A stretch of DNA of 64,000 nt from assembly GCA_011317545.1 (NCBI GenBank), contig WUJK01000011.1, positions 139,501 to 203,500 of the forward strand. The letters run 5' to 3'. This document shows, piece after piece, positions 37,308 through 49,800 of this stretch. The notes under the pieces are model-generated. The model searched no databases and was not told where the DNA came from. It saw only the letters and a list, made by a program, of their open reading frames with translations. The stretch is from Coniella vitis. Taxonomy: Eukaryota; Ascomycota; Sordariomycetes; Diaporthales; Schizoparmaceae. A program made the translations under genes and the position numbers. Position 1 is the stretch's first letter; the number at the start of each line of letters is the position of its first letter.

Positions 37308-40300
37308 ATGAGTGGCGGCTCCTCCCTTGGCGGGCCATCGCGTGATGCGGCGGCGGCGGCGGCGGCGGGCGCATTCCCGTTCGCGCCATCGTCGCTTTCC
37401 AGCCATGCCCACGCCCACCAACCAAGTGTATACGGCCGGCTGCAGCAGACGCTCCGCGACCTCGAGGCCATCGACCAGCAGCTGGAAGTCCTCAGGCAGC
37501 GCGTCACGGGCCTGCGCGACGAGCACTACGAGGTCTCGCGCCGTATTTCCGCCTACTGCGCCAACAACAACAACAACAACAACAACACCACCAACAACAA
37601 CGCCGCCGTCACGTTCAGGACGTCGGTCTTGGATCATGGCCGCAGCAGCAGCAGCAGCAGCAGCAGCAGTGCCAGAGACGGCCGCGGCGCACTCGATCTG
37701 GAGAACTGGCGCGACAAGTTTGCCACCAAGGACGCTGGCGAGGTGCAGCAGCTCACGCAGAGACACGCTGCGCTGCAGGCGCAGAATGTGGCGCTCAAGG
37801 AGCAGATTGCACGCTTGGACGAGGAATACTATGCCAAGTGGCAGACTTGTATGAAGGGGCTGGTTGAATTGCCGAGTAAGTTGTGTGTTGTTGTGGTTTC
37901 TTTTTGTTGATCTCGTCATCATCGCCATCATCGCCATCATGATCTTGTTCTCTTTCTTTTTCCCTTTCCCGTCATGAGTCGGTTACTACCCTTGCGATTC
38001 ATCATCATCATAATCATATCATCATCATATTTATACTTGTCATTATCATGATCGCATTCATAACCACAAATACCCCAACATGGACAGATGCTGACCAACA
38101 ACCACAGTGGTTACAACTCTTGCGCGCCCGTTCTCCTCAGATGCTTCAAGACATGACTCCCGGTCAGTGACACCAGGGCCGCCGCCACCACCACCACCAG
38201 CACACCAACTACTACCAGAACACCCCTCCTTACCACTACCACTACCATCACAATGCCAGCCATCAGCACCAATACCAGCACCAGCACCAGCATCACTACC
38301 ACTACCACTACCACCACCCGCAGCCGCAGCCCCGCGAACCCTCGCCTGGTTCGTGCCCATTCCAGACGCCGCCGCCGCGCAGCACGAGGCATCCGCCCCT
38401 CGGCCTCAACCGGCGCCCGAAGCGGCTGATTACGCCGCCAAGCATGCAGCAGCTCCAGCTTATCCGGCAGCCAAGCTGGGCTACCCAGACGTGCTAGTGG
38501 CCAGCGAGGGCATGATGCAACACGACCGAGAAGACGACGAGAAACAGGAAGACCGAGAGGGCGAGGAGGCACCCGTCATCATACCGGCTCCGGCTTCGGC
38601 TTCGGCTTCGGCTTCGGCTCCGGCTTCGGCTCCTCCCCCTCCACCCCGCCCGCCAGTGGCAATGGCAGTACGGGCGACACCACCGCGACTCGTACCGACG
38701 AAACGAAAGCAAACGCCGCTCTCGGACACGGTGGAGGACGACCGAGCCCAAGCGCAAGCGCTAGCCCAAGCGCAAGCCCACGCCACCCCCGCCGACGACC
38801 ACCGAGCGCCGGAAAGGCAAAGTCCGCCGAGTCCGCCAAGTCCGCCGCCGCCCCGGAGCCCATCCTTGCCGACATATCCGGGCTTCCCGGGCCTGACCGA
38901 CGTCATTCCCGGCAAGCTCTACCAAGTCTACTACGACCACGGCCAGCAGAACCAGCGCGGCTGGTACCTCGGCACCCCGTTGCCGTGGGACGGCGACAGC
39001 TGGCAAGACAAGCTCAACCTCGACTTTGCCATGCGCAACATGGACCTCGGCGAGGACTTCCCAGAGTGTTATATCCCGGTGGTGGCGAGCAGCAGCGGCA
39101 GCAGCAGCAGCATGACCAAATCAGCGGGCGGGGGTAGTCGCGATTCCACAGCAACGGCAGCAGACGACGACAATAACGACGACGAAGAAGAAGAAGACGC
39201 CACCATCACCGGCCTCGTAGGCTGGGCGCCAGACTTTGAACATGGCGGACCGCGCGTCCTCGAGCGATCCTTCCTCTTCCTCTTCTTCGACGACCGCAAA
39301 CCGCGCCACCTGGTCATCCCCAAACGCGCCGGCGAAAGGATGCACATGACAAAGGCAGGACTGTCCCGCGTGCCCATCGACTGGGTGCGGGCGCAAGACG
39401 TGCGCACCGTCGACGACAAGGTGGAGGGGACGCTGCGCGGCACCAAGACGGGCCGCAACTTTGCCCAGATGATGGAGCTGTTTGCGCAGCAGAGCAAGAG
39501 CCGTGCGCAGGGTGGTGCTGGTCGTTCTGGTGGCTTTGCGGATGGTGAGCTGGCTACTGGCACGCGTGCGCAAGGGCATCCAGAGGCTCCGCAACCCGAG
39601 GCGAGGAGGAGGGATCATAACAATGGTGCAGTCGATGCGGTCGTTGGATCCCAGGCATCCCAGGCTCGCGGCCGGCTGCAAACCCCCATCGAGCCCGTGA
39701 TCGAGGTCCGGCCGCTGCCGCTGCGCCTGGACCTGATTTCCCCCCGCAAGATCTCCCTCCCGCCGGCATCGCCCCCGTTCAACGCCGAGGAAGCAGGCAT
39801 CATCGTGCCCGACTCACCCGACAAGGCGACCCTCGATGTGGGCATCATCAGCACAGACTCGCTGGCCGCGGCGCCCAGAAGCGCAAACCGCCCAGCCAAA
39901 AACACCACCACCACGACAATCGACGCGAGCACCATCCACGCCGTCCCGCTCCCCGTCAAGAGAGGCCGCAAGCCACGGCGCACACTCCCGCCGCCGCCGC
40001 CGACTCGCTTCAAAACCGATACATTCAACCTGGCGCGCTTCGAGGTGGTCTTGCCCGAGGTCATGGACACGAGCGAGGATACCGCGGATGTGGCTACCAT
40101 TGTCGCGAGCCCAGAACAGCCGGAGCGAGGCTCGCAGGAGAAGGAGGAGGCGACGGCGCCGGTGCTGCTGCATAGCACGTACCATGTGGACAGCGGTGGT
40201 GACGACAGTGGTGACCGTGGTGTGCAGCAAGTCTTGCAAAACTACAACTACATCGCCGACCACTACCACTACGGCAGCAGTATCCCCGTGGAAAGATTCA

Positions 40301-40938
40301 GCCGACGGTTACCTCCGATCCAGTCTCTGTCGCCCGAACTCGATCCCTCGAACCAGTCGCTCCATCTACAGAAGCAGCAGCAGCAGCAGCAGCATCAACA
40401 GCAGCAGCAGCTCCACTTGCCCAGTCTTCGACAAGTCTTTGAAGCGCAGCAAAACCAACTGTCCACAGTAGACCTCGCTGTTGCCGCGCGCCGCCAATTA
40501 TATAACAACAATAAGAAGCGCAAGAGCAGCAGCAACAGCGACAGTAACAACAACAACACTAGCAAGATCCCCTTTGGCCACAAAGAAATGGCATCGTACG
40601 TCGACCGCATCATCGATGCACAGCGCATGGCCAGGCTGAATGGTGAAGGCGGGGAGCACCAGCAGCAGCACCAGCAGCACCCACATCGGCAGCAACACAG
40701 ATCGCCCGCCGCGTCAGTCGAAGTGCCGGTGCCGGTGCCGATGCCATTGCCCGTGCAAATGGCGCCTCCCATGCCGACCCCCTTTCACCACCGCCACCAA
40801 GTTCATCGGCCGATCACGCCGCAGTTTCATCATCACCGCATGAGCACGACGAGCACCTCGGGAAGCCCCGAGGTATCGCATGCGCAGCAGGGTGCGCCAA
40901 CGCCGCCTGTGGGGAGGTTTGGGTGGGCGACGCGGTAG
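37308..40938 (+). CDS. Large low-complexity protein of unknown function
   Basis: Two exons, 37308-37875 and 38108-40938, with a 232-nt intron, give 1132 residues. I do not recognise the family. The N-terminus has a poly-Ala run and two probable coiled coils (about 43-82 and 134-186) separated by poly-Asn and poly-Ser. A Pro/Ala-rich stretch follows (about 190-440). Residues about 443-654 are the only part that looks folded: GKLYQVYYDHGQQNQRGWYL, then a GLVGWAPDFEHGG segment and a basic ...IPKRAGERMHMTKAG... segment, broken by a Ser/Asp/Glu linker. After a disordered region with poly-Gln/His come a short helix ASYVDRIIDAQRMARL near 1017-1032 and a His/Pro-rich end. The make-up suggests a nuclear or scaffold protein. 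The second exon cannot start alone because its first in-frame start-like codon is GTG at the splice site. Confidence 0.78.
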
Positions 40939-42635
40939 GGGCATATCGAGGCTGTATATCACGGATTGGCGTTTTTTTTTTTTTTTTTTTTCATAATTGT
41001 GAAGGAGGGGTTTTGCTTTTATCATTGAGAGAAAAGGGCAAAAGAAGAAGGGGTGGGGTGGTTTTTGTGTTTGGATTTGTTTCATGAGCCGAGAGAACTT
41101 GAGCTCATTGCATACTTTTGGGTACTATTGGCATTGATGTTCTGGTTTGCATTGCATCTTGGTAGGGACTATTGAAATCGGAGAATGGATTCTTCTTGTT
41201 CTGTCTCTCTTTCTCTCTCTCTCTCTGCGGTCACGTTGAGGATGAGGGTGTTTTATTTTTTGGCGTTCCCGTGAGGTGATTTGCCAACGGTTTGGTTTCA
41301 CAAGGACGACGAGGGTTTCCTTGCCGAGCTTTCTGACTGGATATCAAGAGCGTTGTCAAGGTGAGAGTATCCAGTGGTCCTCTGGCCGACTCAACAGATT
41401 CGTTGCCATGTACTATTTGTTTTGTACGGGGGTTGAATGTATCAAAGACAAGGATTCACTTCTTGGGCGAGTCTGGAAGAAGGGTTTGGAGGATGACAAC
41501 AGCAGAGCAGAATCATAATAGTAAGAGAGATGATGATTCGGTGTATACTTGTTCAAAGAGAAAAGATGTTATTATCTTTGGTGTATCGAGTCCGGGCTAT
41601 AATGCTTACGAATCCGATCATGTATTGATGGATACTTTGACCGGCTTACGGCATCTGGTGTTTATATATTATGGCACGGTTAATGAGCCAGAACAAAAAG
41701 AGAAAACATGTACATACATGGTACATTTTATTGACTCTACCTTGCATCCCACCAACCGGCAAGACGGCCCGGCTGTCCATGCAAAGCAAAGAATGGACCT
41801 TGGCTCGCAGAGGCAAAGCGTCCAAGCCAGCCGTTAGCGAGGAGGGGAAGAAGTAGACTAACACGTCAAGTCTCTGTCTGGATGGAAACCGAATTCTCCG
41901 TCGGGTGATTGGAAAAAGGTCAGTCGAATCGTCCCATCGCCCTGGCAGAAGGAAGGATGATTCGGACATCGTCTCGCTCGCCCGCCCGCCCGCTCGCTCG
42001 CTCCACCCACTCACTCACTATACGCTTTGGTATATATGGGGAAGAAGCAGAAAAGTGTGGGGAGACGTGGAGGATGCATGCAGGCCAAGGAGCCGGGGGA
42101 GAGAGATCAATATGGGGTAGTAGTTGCAGCGGTGGATCGGATCGTGTAGCGAGGGAAGTACAGCCCGGAGGAAGATGGTGGTGCTGATCAGGGTGGCCAT
42201 GGACTCTTGAGATGCTTTTGGCAGTATAATGTTCGTTCTCACGGTAGTTGAAGAACGTCGTCGTCTACTGTGAGTATCCAGCATTGTAGAATCAGCTTAT
42301 TCTGTCTACAGACGAGGTATCATCCTGCCGAGTGCTTCACACGACGCAACAGCGACGATAGAAAGGACTACTCTGATAAAGACTTACCAAGAGGGCTGCT
42401 TGGCCGGGGCAGATATCCCAATCCAGGTATATATATTTGCATATGGGTCAGCATAGTGGTCTCCCAACACTCGCCGTGCAATATAAAACGGCCAGACGAC
42501 ACGCACGTATACAAATAGCGATGGCCTACCCAAGTCTTGTTCTCTGTCCTCCTCCTCCTCGCTGTCTTCTTCTCCACCAGCGGCGTCCTTTCTCTCTCTC
42601 TCTCTGGAGCAGATACAAGCCACTGTGTTGCCACC
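40939..42635. other. Intergenic region
   Basis: About 1.7 kb between the large unknown gene and the GH74 gene. A T-run lies at 40972-40991 just after the upstream stop codon. A CT-repeat lies at 41205-41226. CCCGCCCGCTCGCTCG runs occur at 41982-42002. No credible gene is seen. The right end is the GH74 promoter. Confidence 0.5.
42404..42436 (+). promoter_or_regulatory. Candidate promoter elements of the GH74 gene
   Basis: CCGGGG at 42404-42409 matches the SYGGRG consensus of the carbon catabolite repressor CreA. A TATA-like TATATATAT lies at 42428-42436, about 200 bp before the start codon. Both motifs are short and could be chance, but carbon-repressed expression is usual for secreted plant-wall hydrolases. 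Confidence 0.35.
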
Positions 42636-45155
42636 ATGGCACCACCACACCTGCCGCGGCTCTTCGGCCTGGCTGTCCTCGGCCTGCTGGCGGCCTTGCT
42701 CCCCTCGGCCCGCGCAGCAACACCCAGCTACCCCTACCAGTTCAACCACGTCGCCGTCACGGGCGGAGGATACATCACCGGCCTCGTCGCCCACCCCACA
42801 GAAGCCCACCTGCTGTACGCGCGCACCGACATTGGCGGCGCCTACCGCTGGAGCCAGGCCAGCAACAGATGGATCCCGCTCACCGACGCGGTCAGCCTGG
42901 CCGACGCGAACCTGCTCGGCACCGAAGCCATCGGCCTGGACCCGACCGATCCAGACCGGCTGTACCTCGCGCAGGGCCGCTACCTGGCGAGCAACAACAG
43001 CGCCTTCTGGGCGTCGGCCGACCGCGGCGCGACCTTTGCCAGGCACGCGGCCCCGTTCCCCATGGGCTCCAACGAGCTGGGCCGCAACAACGGCGAGCGC
43101 CTCGCCGTCAACCCCTGGCGCCCCAGCGAGGTCTGGTTTGGCTCGCGCACCGCGGGCCTGTGGAAGAGCACCGACCGCGCCGCGACGTGGGCCAACGTGA
43201 CCAGCCTGCCCGACGCCTTTGCCAACACCATGGGCATCTACTTTGTGCTCTTCGACGCCGCCCGCAACGGCACCGTGTACATTGGCGGCAGCACACCCGG
43301 CGGCCTGTACGTCTCGCACGACGGCGGCACCACCTGGGCAGCGCTGCCAGGACAGCCCACCGCGTGGGACAGCGCGACGCTCGCCGCTGGCAAGCCTGCG
43401 CTGAGCGCCGGCCCGCAGCCCATGAAAGCCGCGCTCAGCCCCAACGGCCAGACGCTATACGTCACCTACGCCGACTACCCAGGCCCCTACGGCGTGCAGT
43501 ACGGCTCCGTGTACAAGTACGAGACGCAGACCGCCCAGTGGACCGACATCACCCCAGGCACCAACAACAACAGCTTCCCGCCGCCCTTTGCGCCGCAGAC
43601 GTTCCCTGCGGGCGGCTTCTGCGGGCTGAGCGTCGACCTGTCGGACCCAGCGGGCCGCACGCTCGTGGTGGCCTCGCTGGACCGCGACCCGGGCCCGGCG
43701 CTCGACAGCCTGTACCTGTCGACCGACGGCGGCGCATCGTGGCAGGACATTGCGCAGCTGTCGTCGCCCAGCGGCACCGGCGGCTACTGGGGCCACCCGA
43801 TCGCGGACGCGGCCCTGGCCAACGGCACGGCGGTGCCCTGGCTATCGTTCGACTGGGGCGGCGAATGGGGCGGCTACGGCGCGCCCTCGCCCGTCTATGG
43901 GCTGGCCAAGTTTGGCTGGTGGATGACGGCGCTCCTGATGGACCCGGCGAGCCCGGGCCACGTTCTCTACGGCACCGGCGCGACCATCTGGGCCACGGAC
44001 AACATCTTTGCGTATGACGGTGATGATGATAACACGAATACGAGCTACAACTGGTACATCCAAGCGCAGGGCATCGAGGAGACGTACGTCGAAACCCTCA
44101 TTAGTCCGGCGGCCGGCCCCGCGCACCTGCTCAGCGGCTTTGGCGACATCAACGGCATGCGCCACGACGACCTGTGGACGCCGCAGCCCATGTTTGCGCT
44201 GCCCGCCTTCAGCAACCTCGACAGCCTCGACTGGGCGGGCCAGCGGCCGCTGGTCGTTGCGCGCGTGGGCGACTGCGGGCTCAACGCGAGCGTCTACGGC
44301 GGGGCGTGCGCCCAGGGCGCGCACTCGGCGGACGCGGGCGGCAACTGGACCATGTTCCCGTCCTGTGCGCCCGGCATCAACGCGACGACGACGGCCGACG
44401 GGGTGATTGCCGTCGACGCCAGCGGCGAGGTGTTTGTGTGGTCGACGCTCATCGCGCAGCAGCGCCACGGCCCGTGGGCGAGTGCCGACGGCGGGCGCAC
44501 GTGGAGCGCGCCGACGGGGGATCTGGCGGTGCAGACGGCGCATATCGCGGCGGACAAGGTGCAGAAGGGCACGTTCTACGCGTTGGAGAATGGCACCGTC
44601 TACGTGAGCAGCGACGGCGGCAGGAGCTATCACGGGCTGGTGGGCTCGGCGGTGGGCTTGCCCGAGGGAGCAGGCTCGGCGACGCCCGTGGTTAGCTTCG
44701 TGGCGGCGGGCGAGCTGTGGCTTGCGCTGGGGGCCCAGGGCTTGTTCCACAGCACGACCTTTGGGCGCAGCTGGAGCGAGGTTGGCTCCGGCCTCGAGGC
44801 CAACTACTTCTCGGTGGGCAAGGCGCCGCCGCCGCCGCAGCAGCAGCAGCATGGGACGCCCACGACGACGACCACGGCCGCGACGGTCGCGCTGTATCTC
44901 TGGGGCACGGTGGCGCGGGCGGGCGCGGGCAGCGAGGACGGCCTGTACAGATCGGACGATGGAGGCGCCACGTGGGCCAGAGTCAACGACGCAGAGCACC
45001 AGTATGGAGGGCCCAACCTGATTCTGGGCGACCCGCGCGTCTATGGGCGCGTGTATATTGGCACGGCCGGACGCGGCATTATCTTTGCGGATATTGCTGG
45101 GCCGGCGAGCAGCAAGGGCGCGGCGGTGAACGTGGCGGGGACGCAGGGCATATAG
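42636..45155 (+). CDS. Secreted GH74 xyloglucanase / oligoxyloglucan reducing-end cellobiohydrolase
   Basis: A single exon of 839 residues. The start is fixed by a perfect CCACCATGG context and by the signal peptide that follows (about residues 1-27, ending ...LLPSARA). An upstream in-frame Met at 42537 would add 33 residues before the signal peptide and is not used here. GH74 enzymes cleave xyloglucan outside the cell with a tandem seven-bladed beta-propeller fold. Visible features are VTGGGYITGLVAHP at the mature N-terminus, the YARTDIGGAYRW segment with the likely catalytic Asp65, repeated Asp-box-like SxDGGxTW motifs, and GDINGMRH with the likely second Asp504. There is no C-terminal cellulose-binding module. 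A Pro/Gln/Thr low-complexity insert lies near residues 728-750. It is GC-rich and intact although only about 200 bp from the RIP-mutated block. Confidence 0.93.
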   Translation: MAPPHLPRLFGLAVLGLLAALLPSARAATPSYPYQFNHVAVTGGGYITGLVAHPTEAHLLYARTDIGGAYRWSQASNRWIPLTDAVSLADANLLGTEAIGLDPTDPDRLYLAQGRYLASNNSAFWASADRGATFARHAAPFPMGSNELGRNNGERLAVNPWRPSEVWFGSRTAGLWKSTDRAATWANVTSLPDAFANTMGIYFVLFDAARNGTVYIGGSTPGGLYVSHDGGTTWAALPGQPTAWDSATLAAGKPALSAGPQPMKAALSPNGQTLYVTYADYPGPYGVQYGSVYKYETQTAQWTDITPGTNNNSFPPPFAPQTFPAGGFCGLSVDLSDPAGRTLVVASLDRDPGPALDSLYLSTDGGASWQDIAQLSSPSGTGGYWGHPIADAALANGTAVPWLSFDWGGEWGGYGAPSPVYGLAKFGWWMTALLMDPASPGHVLYGTGATIWATDNIFAYDGDDDNTNTSYNWYIQAQGIEETYVETLISPAAGPAHLLSGFGDINGMRHDDLWTPQPMFALPAFSNLDSLDWAGQRPLVVARVGDCGLNASVYGGACAQGAHSADAGGNWTMFPSCAPGINATTTADGVIAVDASGEVFVWSTLIAQQRHGPWASADGGRTWSAPTGDLAVQTAHIAADKVQKGTFYALENGTVYVSSDGGRSYHGLVGSAVGLPEGAGSATPVVSFVAAGELWLALGAQGLFHSTTFGRSWSEVGSGLEANYFSVGKAPPPPQQQQHGTPTTTTTAATVALYLWGTVARAGAGSEDGLYRSDDGGATWARVNDAEHQYGGPNLILGDPRVYGRVYIGTAGRGIIFADIAGPASSKGAAVNVAGTQGI

Positions 45156-45510
45156 GTGAGGATTTATATATATATTTATATCTAGCAAAGGCATAGATAC
45201 CGCAGAGACAACGCAAATTATACGATATACGAAGTTGTAAACCGCAGCCGGCTACGGAGGTCTGCAGTGCTTAGTATCTTATATTTTATTTCTAATTAAA
45301 CTTTTATCGAAATTTGTCCAAATTTTCACTAAGTTAAATTCGTATACTACTAGTATATAGCCTCTCCTTTTAGTGCCGTCGGTGGCCCCTAAAATGTAGA
45401 ATTTTTATTTCTTTTTACTTTATTTCTTTACTTTTTTTTTTTATTCTTTCTTTTTACTCTTTCTTTTTACTTTTTCTTTTTACTCTTTCTTTTTACTCTT
45501 TCTTTTTACT
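45156..45510. other. Transition from gene to RIP-mutated DNA, ending in a pyrimidine tandem repeat
   Basis: The GH74 3' flank keeps ordinary composition until about 45260. From about 45360 CA and TG become rare. Bases 45432-45510 are a tandem array of a 12-bp unit TTTCTTTTTACT, about six copies, directly abutting the first LTR copy. Confidence 0.7.
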
Positions 45511-45990
45511 TATTATAACCTAGCCTTATATAGGTTATAGGAATAGGCTAACGCAATATAGCATTAGGAATCGGAACTATAATAAACCGATAGGATCTTT
45601 TATTAAGGATATATAAGAATAATATAACCTAGGGTTAGGGTTAGATTATTAAGATAATTAAGATAGTTAGAGCGATAATAATCTAAATATTCTAAATAAG
45701 CTAACGCTTCTATTGCTCCCGATAATCTAAGGATTTATATTCGTTATAGATAGAGAAATAATAGAAGGATATAAAGATAACGGATTTCTTAGTTATTAGA
45801 TAGCTTTCCTTATAATCTTTAGTTATAAATCTAAATATCACTTTAAGTAATAAGGTAATCCTTTTTAATCTCTTGTAATAGTTATTATTATATATAAACG
45901 TATAAAGATTTAAAGATATATTTCCCCCTCTTATTAATATATAACTTATAAGTATTTCTAGAATTAAGGATTTAGGTAAGGATTATTATA
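45511..45990 (+). repeat. LTR copy A (solo or remnant)
   Basis: 480 bp matching the reverse complement of the LTRs of the complete element: it begins TATTATAACC (the RIP form of TGTTATAACC) and ends GGATTATTATA. It is followed by about 50 bp of the leader that normally lies just inside the element (45991-46040), so it is a 5' LTR plus a short stump rather than a clean solo LTR. It carries a TTAGGG-like motif at 45631-45644. Confidence 0.8.
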
Positions 45991-46040
45991 TTTTTATAAC
46001 TCTTATTTAAGATAGTTTATATATACTTTTTAAGTAATAT

Positions 46041-46349
46041 TATTATAACCTAGCCTTATATAGGTTATAAATACGGGCTAATATAATAAGCGCTTAAATT
46101 ATAATAAACCGATAGGATCTCTTATATAAGGATATATAGAATAATATAACTAGGGTTAGGGTTATATAGGATAAGGGTAGATTATAAGGATTATACTACG
46201 ATTCTATCGATTTAGATTATAATAATCGATAAGCGACTTTATCGGTTTAAGGATATTATTTAAGGAATAATAGAAAATAATAGAAGGATATAAGGACGAT
46301 AGATTTCCTAGCTATTAGATAGTTTTCCTTATAATCTTTAATTATAAAT
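46041..46349 (+). repeat. LTR copy B, left part (interrupted)
   Basis: Starts with the same TATTATAACCTAGCC as copy A and stays alignable until 46349, where the complete minus-strand element is inserted. Its last five bases, TAAAT (46345-46349), are the left target-site duplication. The rest of this LTR resumes at 53858. Confidence 0.82.
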
Positions 46350-46839
46350 TATAATAATCCTTGCTTAAGTCCCTGACTCTGGAAGTACCTATAAGTTATA
46401 TATTAGCAGGTGGGGAAGTATTACCTTTAAGTCTTCGTATATTATCGAGCAATATTAAGTATTATAAGTAATTAAGAGGGATTACCCTATTATATAAAAT
46501 AATACTTAGATTTATAACTAAAGATTATAAGGAAACTATCTAATATTAAGCCGTAAACTCCTATTCTTATATCCTTCCGTTATTACTACTATTCCCTAAA
46601 TAGTATCCTGGACCGTAAGAGTTAATAGCGACTTCTTCGGTTCACCCTTATAGTCGTTAGGACCGCTAGTAGTCCTATCGGTCCTTATCGTATTATCTCT
46701 CGTAACCCTAACCCTAGTTATATCGTTCTATATAACCTATTTATATAAGAGATCCTTATCGGTCTATTAAGGTTCCGATTTACTAATATATAGTTACGCT
46801 AGCCTATTCCTATAACCTATATAACCGTAGGTTATAATA
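46350..46839 (-). repeat. 3' LTR of the complete element
   Basis: 490 bp, exactly as long as the right LTR. It differs from it mostly by TG-to-TA and CA-to-TA changes. It contains two CCCTAA units at 46703-46716. Confidence 0.9.
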
Positions 46840-49800
46840 TTATCTCCCTTCTATCGGTCTTTATCCCTAAAGACCTATAGTATTTCCGTAAGTAGTCCTG
46901 CCTAATATTCTTACTTCGGATTATACTTTCCTAATTTATTATATCGTCGAGAATTAATAAACTCCGTTATAAAAAGACTAAATAAAGTTCGACCTTAAGT
47001 CTTTCTATCTTTTCGCGCTATTCCGTTATACCGTCTTATTCTTATTATAAGGATTATAAGGTTTCCTATCTTACTTCGGAAGATAACTCTTCCTATTATC
47101 TAGAGTATATTCGTAATAAGCGGGGAAACTACGATATATATAGTTTAACTCCTGCTTAGATATAGAAAATTACCCGTTAGTATTTACTAATTAAGGCTAA
47201 GTTAGATCGAGCTAAGGAGGAAGCGATAAAGGCGAATACTTATATTTCTCGCTTACGGAAATAACGTTATATATAGGATAATAAGATAGCGTATATTATT
47301 CGTTATAGGTTAGATATAATAGAAGAGTTAGATTATATCGAAGCGGAGGAGTTAGAGAAAGAGCGTTTAGCCGCCGAGGCTAAGTATCGGGCTATAGAGC
47401 TAGCCGTTCCTAAAGGCCCGTTACTTAAGGGTTTTATAACTACTTTATTAGAAGATTTTAATTAGTTTAGGTTTTCTCCGTTATCTTCGTCTAATTTTCT
47501 TATTAGTAATTTATAGGGTATTAGGGCCTTTAGTTTATAATTTAAGGCCTGGTTTATAGTATATATATCCTCCTATTAATCTTCTAGGTTATTCTAGGTA
47601 TATTTTTCTCTATTTATTAATTACTTATTAATAGTTTCTAAGGTTACTAATAGGTTCCTAAGTATTTTCGCTATTTAGGTAGCCTTTCTATTTAATAAGT
47701 AGTATCTTAGCTTTTTCGTTAATAATTTTCTTAACTTTATATTCTAGTTCTTATTATTCTTCGAGTTCGAGTAATTTTTCGATAGGTATATCCTTTAATA
47801 CTAGTTTAAGGAGTAAAATATAAAAAACTAGGTATATCTTTATATTTAGGGGTAGTTTAAGTTCGTAGTTAAGGTCCGAAATTTTATTCTTAATTTTAAA
47901 GGGCCCGAGTTTCTTATAATCGAGTTTATTAGAGGGTCGCTTAGTTTTAATATTTATACGATATAGGTAGACCTTATCTCCCTTTTATAAAATTAATCCT
48001 TTAATTCTTTTCTAGTTAGTATAGTTTTTTATCTTCTCTAATACTTCTTCGAGTATTTTCCTAAGTTCTAACTAAAGTTTCTTAATTCTTCGAGTTATAT
48101 CCTATACTATAGGTATAATTCCGCCTGGGATTTCTTCGAGATAAGCTATAAGCTATCTTCCGTAGAGTACTTCGAATAGTAATACTCGTATTATAGATAT
48201 AGTTACGCTATTATAAGCGAACTATACTATAGATAAGAGTTTAACCTAATTATCTTACTAGTAGTTAATATAATATCTAAGATATTATTCGAGGATTTAG
48301 TTAACTCTTTCTATTTATCCGTTTAACTAGGGATAATAAGCTATAGATAGCTTCTATTTCGTCCCGAGGTATTTAAGTAAAAAGGTCTAAAAGTATAATA
48401 TAAATATACTTCCTCTATTTAAGATAAGTTCTTAAGGGGTTCCGTATTATATAATAATATTTCTAATAAATATATAGGCGAGGTCTATTATATCGCTACT
48501 TTCTAAGTAAGATAGGAAGTAGGTATACTTCGTTAGTTTATAAACTACTACTAAGATACTATCGTATAAAGCCTTAGTTAAGGGTTCTCGTAAGATTAGT
48601 AGCTTAACGATAAAGTCTAAGCTGGTTAATTGCTATAATATTATAGGTATTTATAGGGGTTTTAGTAGTCCGTAGGGCATATATCGATCTGCCTTATTTT
48701 TCTTATATATATTATATTCGCTAATAACTTCTTCTACTAGCTATCTAAGCTTAGGGGGATTCTAGTATTATTTAATTTATTCGTAGGTAGCTTTAATTCC
48801 TTAGTAACTATATACTAGTGCTTCGTATACTATTTTAATATACTTCTTTTTATCGTTATACGTTATATTATTAAAGTTATATATTTTCCCTATAATTCTT
48901 AATATTATATTAAGTTCTCTTATAGCTACTAGTATTATAAGATTTTCTTCTAAATCTTCCTAAAAGATTATTATAATATCTTAGTCGTTACTATTATTAT
49001 CTTTATAATCTAATTATCTACTAAGAGCGTTTATTCGTTCGTTTTCTTTATATTTACTATAGATAATCTTAAAATTAAATTCTAATAGAAATTCGTACTA
49101 TCTAACTTACCGTTTATTAAGCTGCTTTATCGAGGTAAATATCTAAAGATTCTTATAATCGGTATATATAAAAATTTACTATTTTACGCCGATAAGATAA
49201 TATCGTTATTCCCTAAAGGCTTTTACTATTACTATAAGTTCTTAATCGAGTATTCCGTAATTAAGTTCTAATCCGTTTAGTTTCTTATTAAAGTTATTAA
49301 TTATCCGTAGTTATTCTTTATCGTCTCGTTATCCGAGTTATCTATCGAGTATATAATCTAATATATCTATCTCGATCTCGAAAACTTTATCTTAGTTTAC
49401 TTCGATTAGAATTAATTCTAATATAACTATATCCTTAATTATACTAAAGGCCTTTTATATCTATTCGTTCTAATTAAAGGTAGTATCCTTTTTTATAAGT
49501 TTTATAAATAATATTATAATATTATTATAGTTCTTAATAAATTATTAGTAGAAGTTAGTATAGCTTAAGAAGGCTTTAATATCCTTAATATTTTATAATA
49601 TAAGCTAGTCCCTAACTACTTATACTTTATCTTTCTATATTCGTATATATCTTAATATAATAATATATCCGAGGTAATTAACTTCTTAAGTATTCTAATT
49701 ATATTTAATAGGTTCTATTAAAATCTTATTATCTTAAAGAATTTATAGGATTATTATAATATACTTCTAGTATTCTTCGAATATCTTTAAATCGATAAGG

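Noticed and set aside
42537..42635. 33-residue N-terminal extension of the GH74 protein
   Set aside because: The downstream ATG has a perfect start context and is directly followed by a good signal peptide; the extension would bury it.
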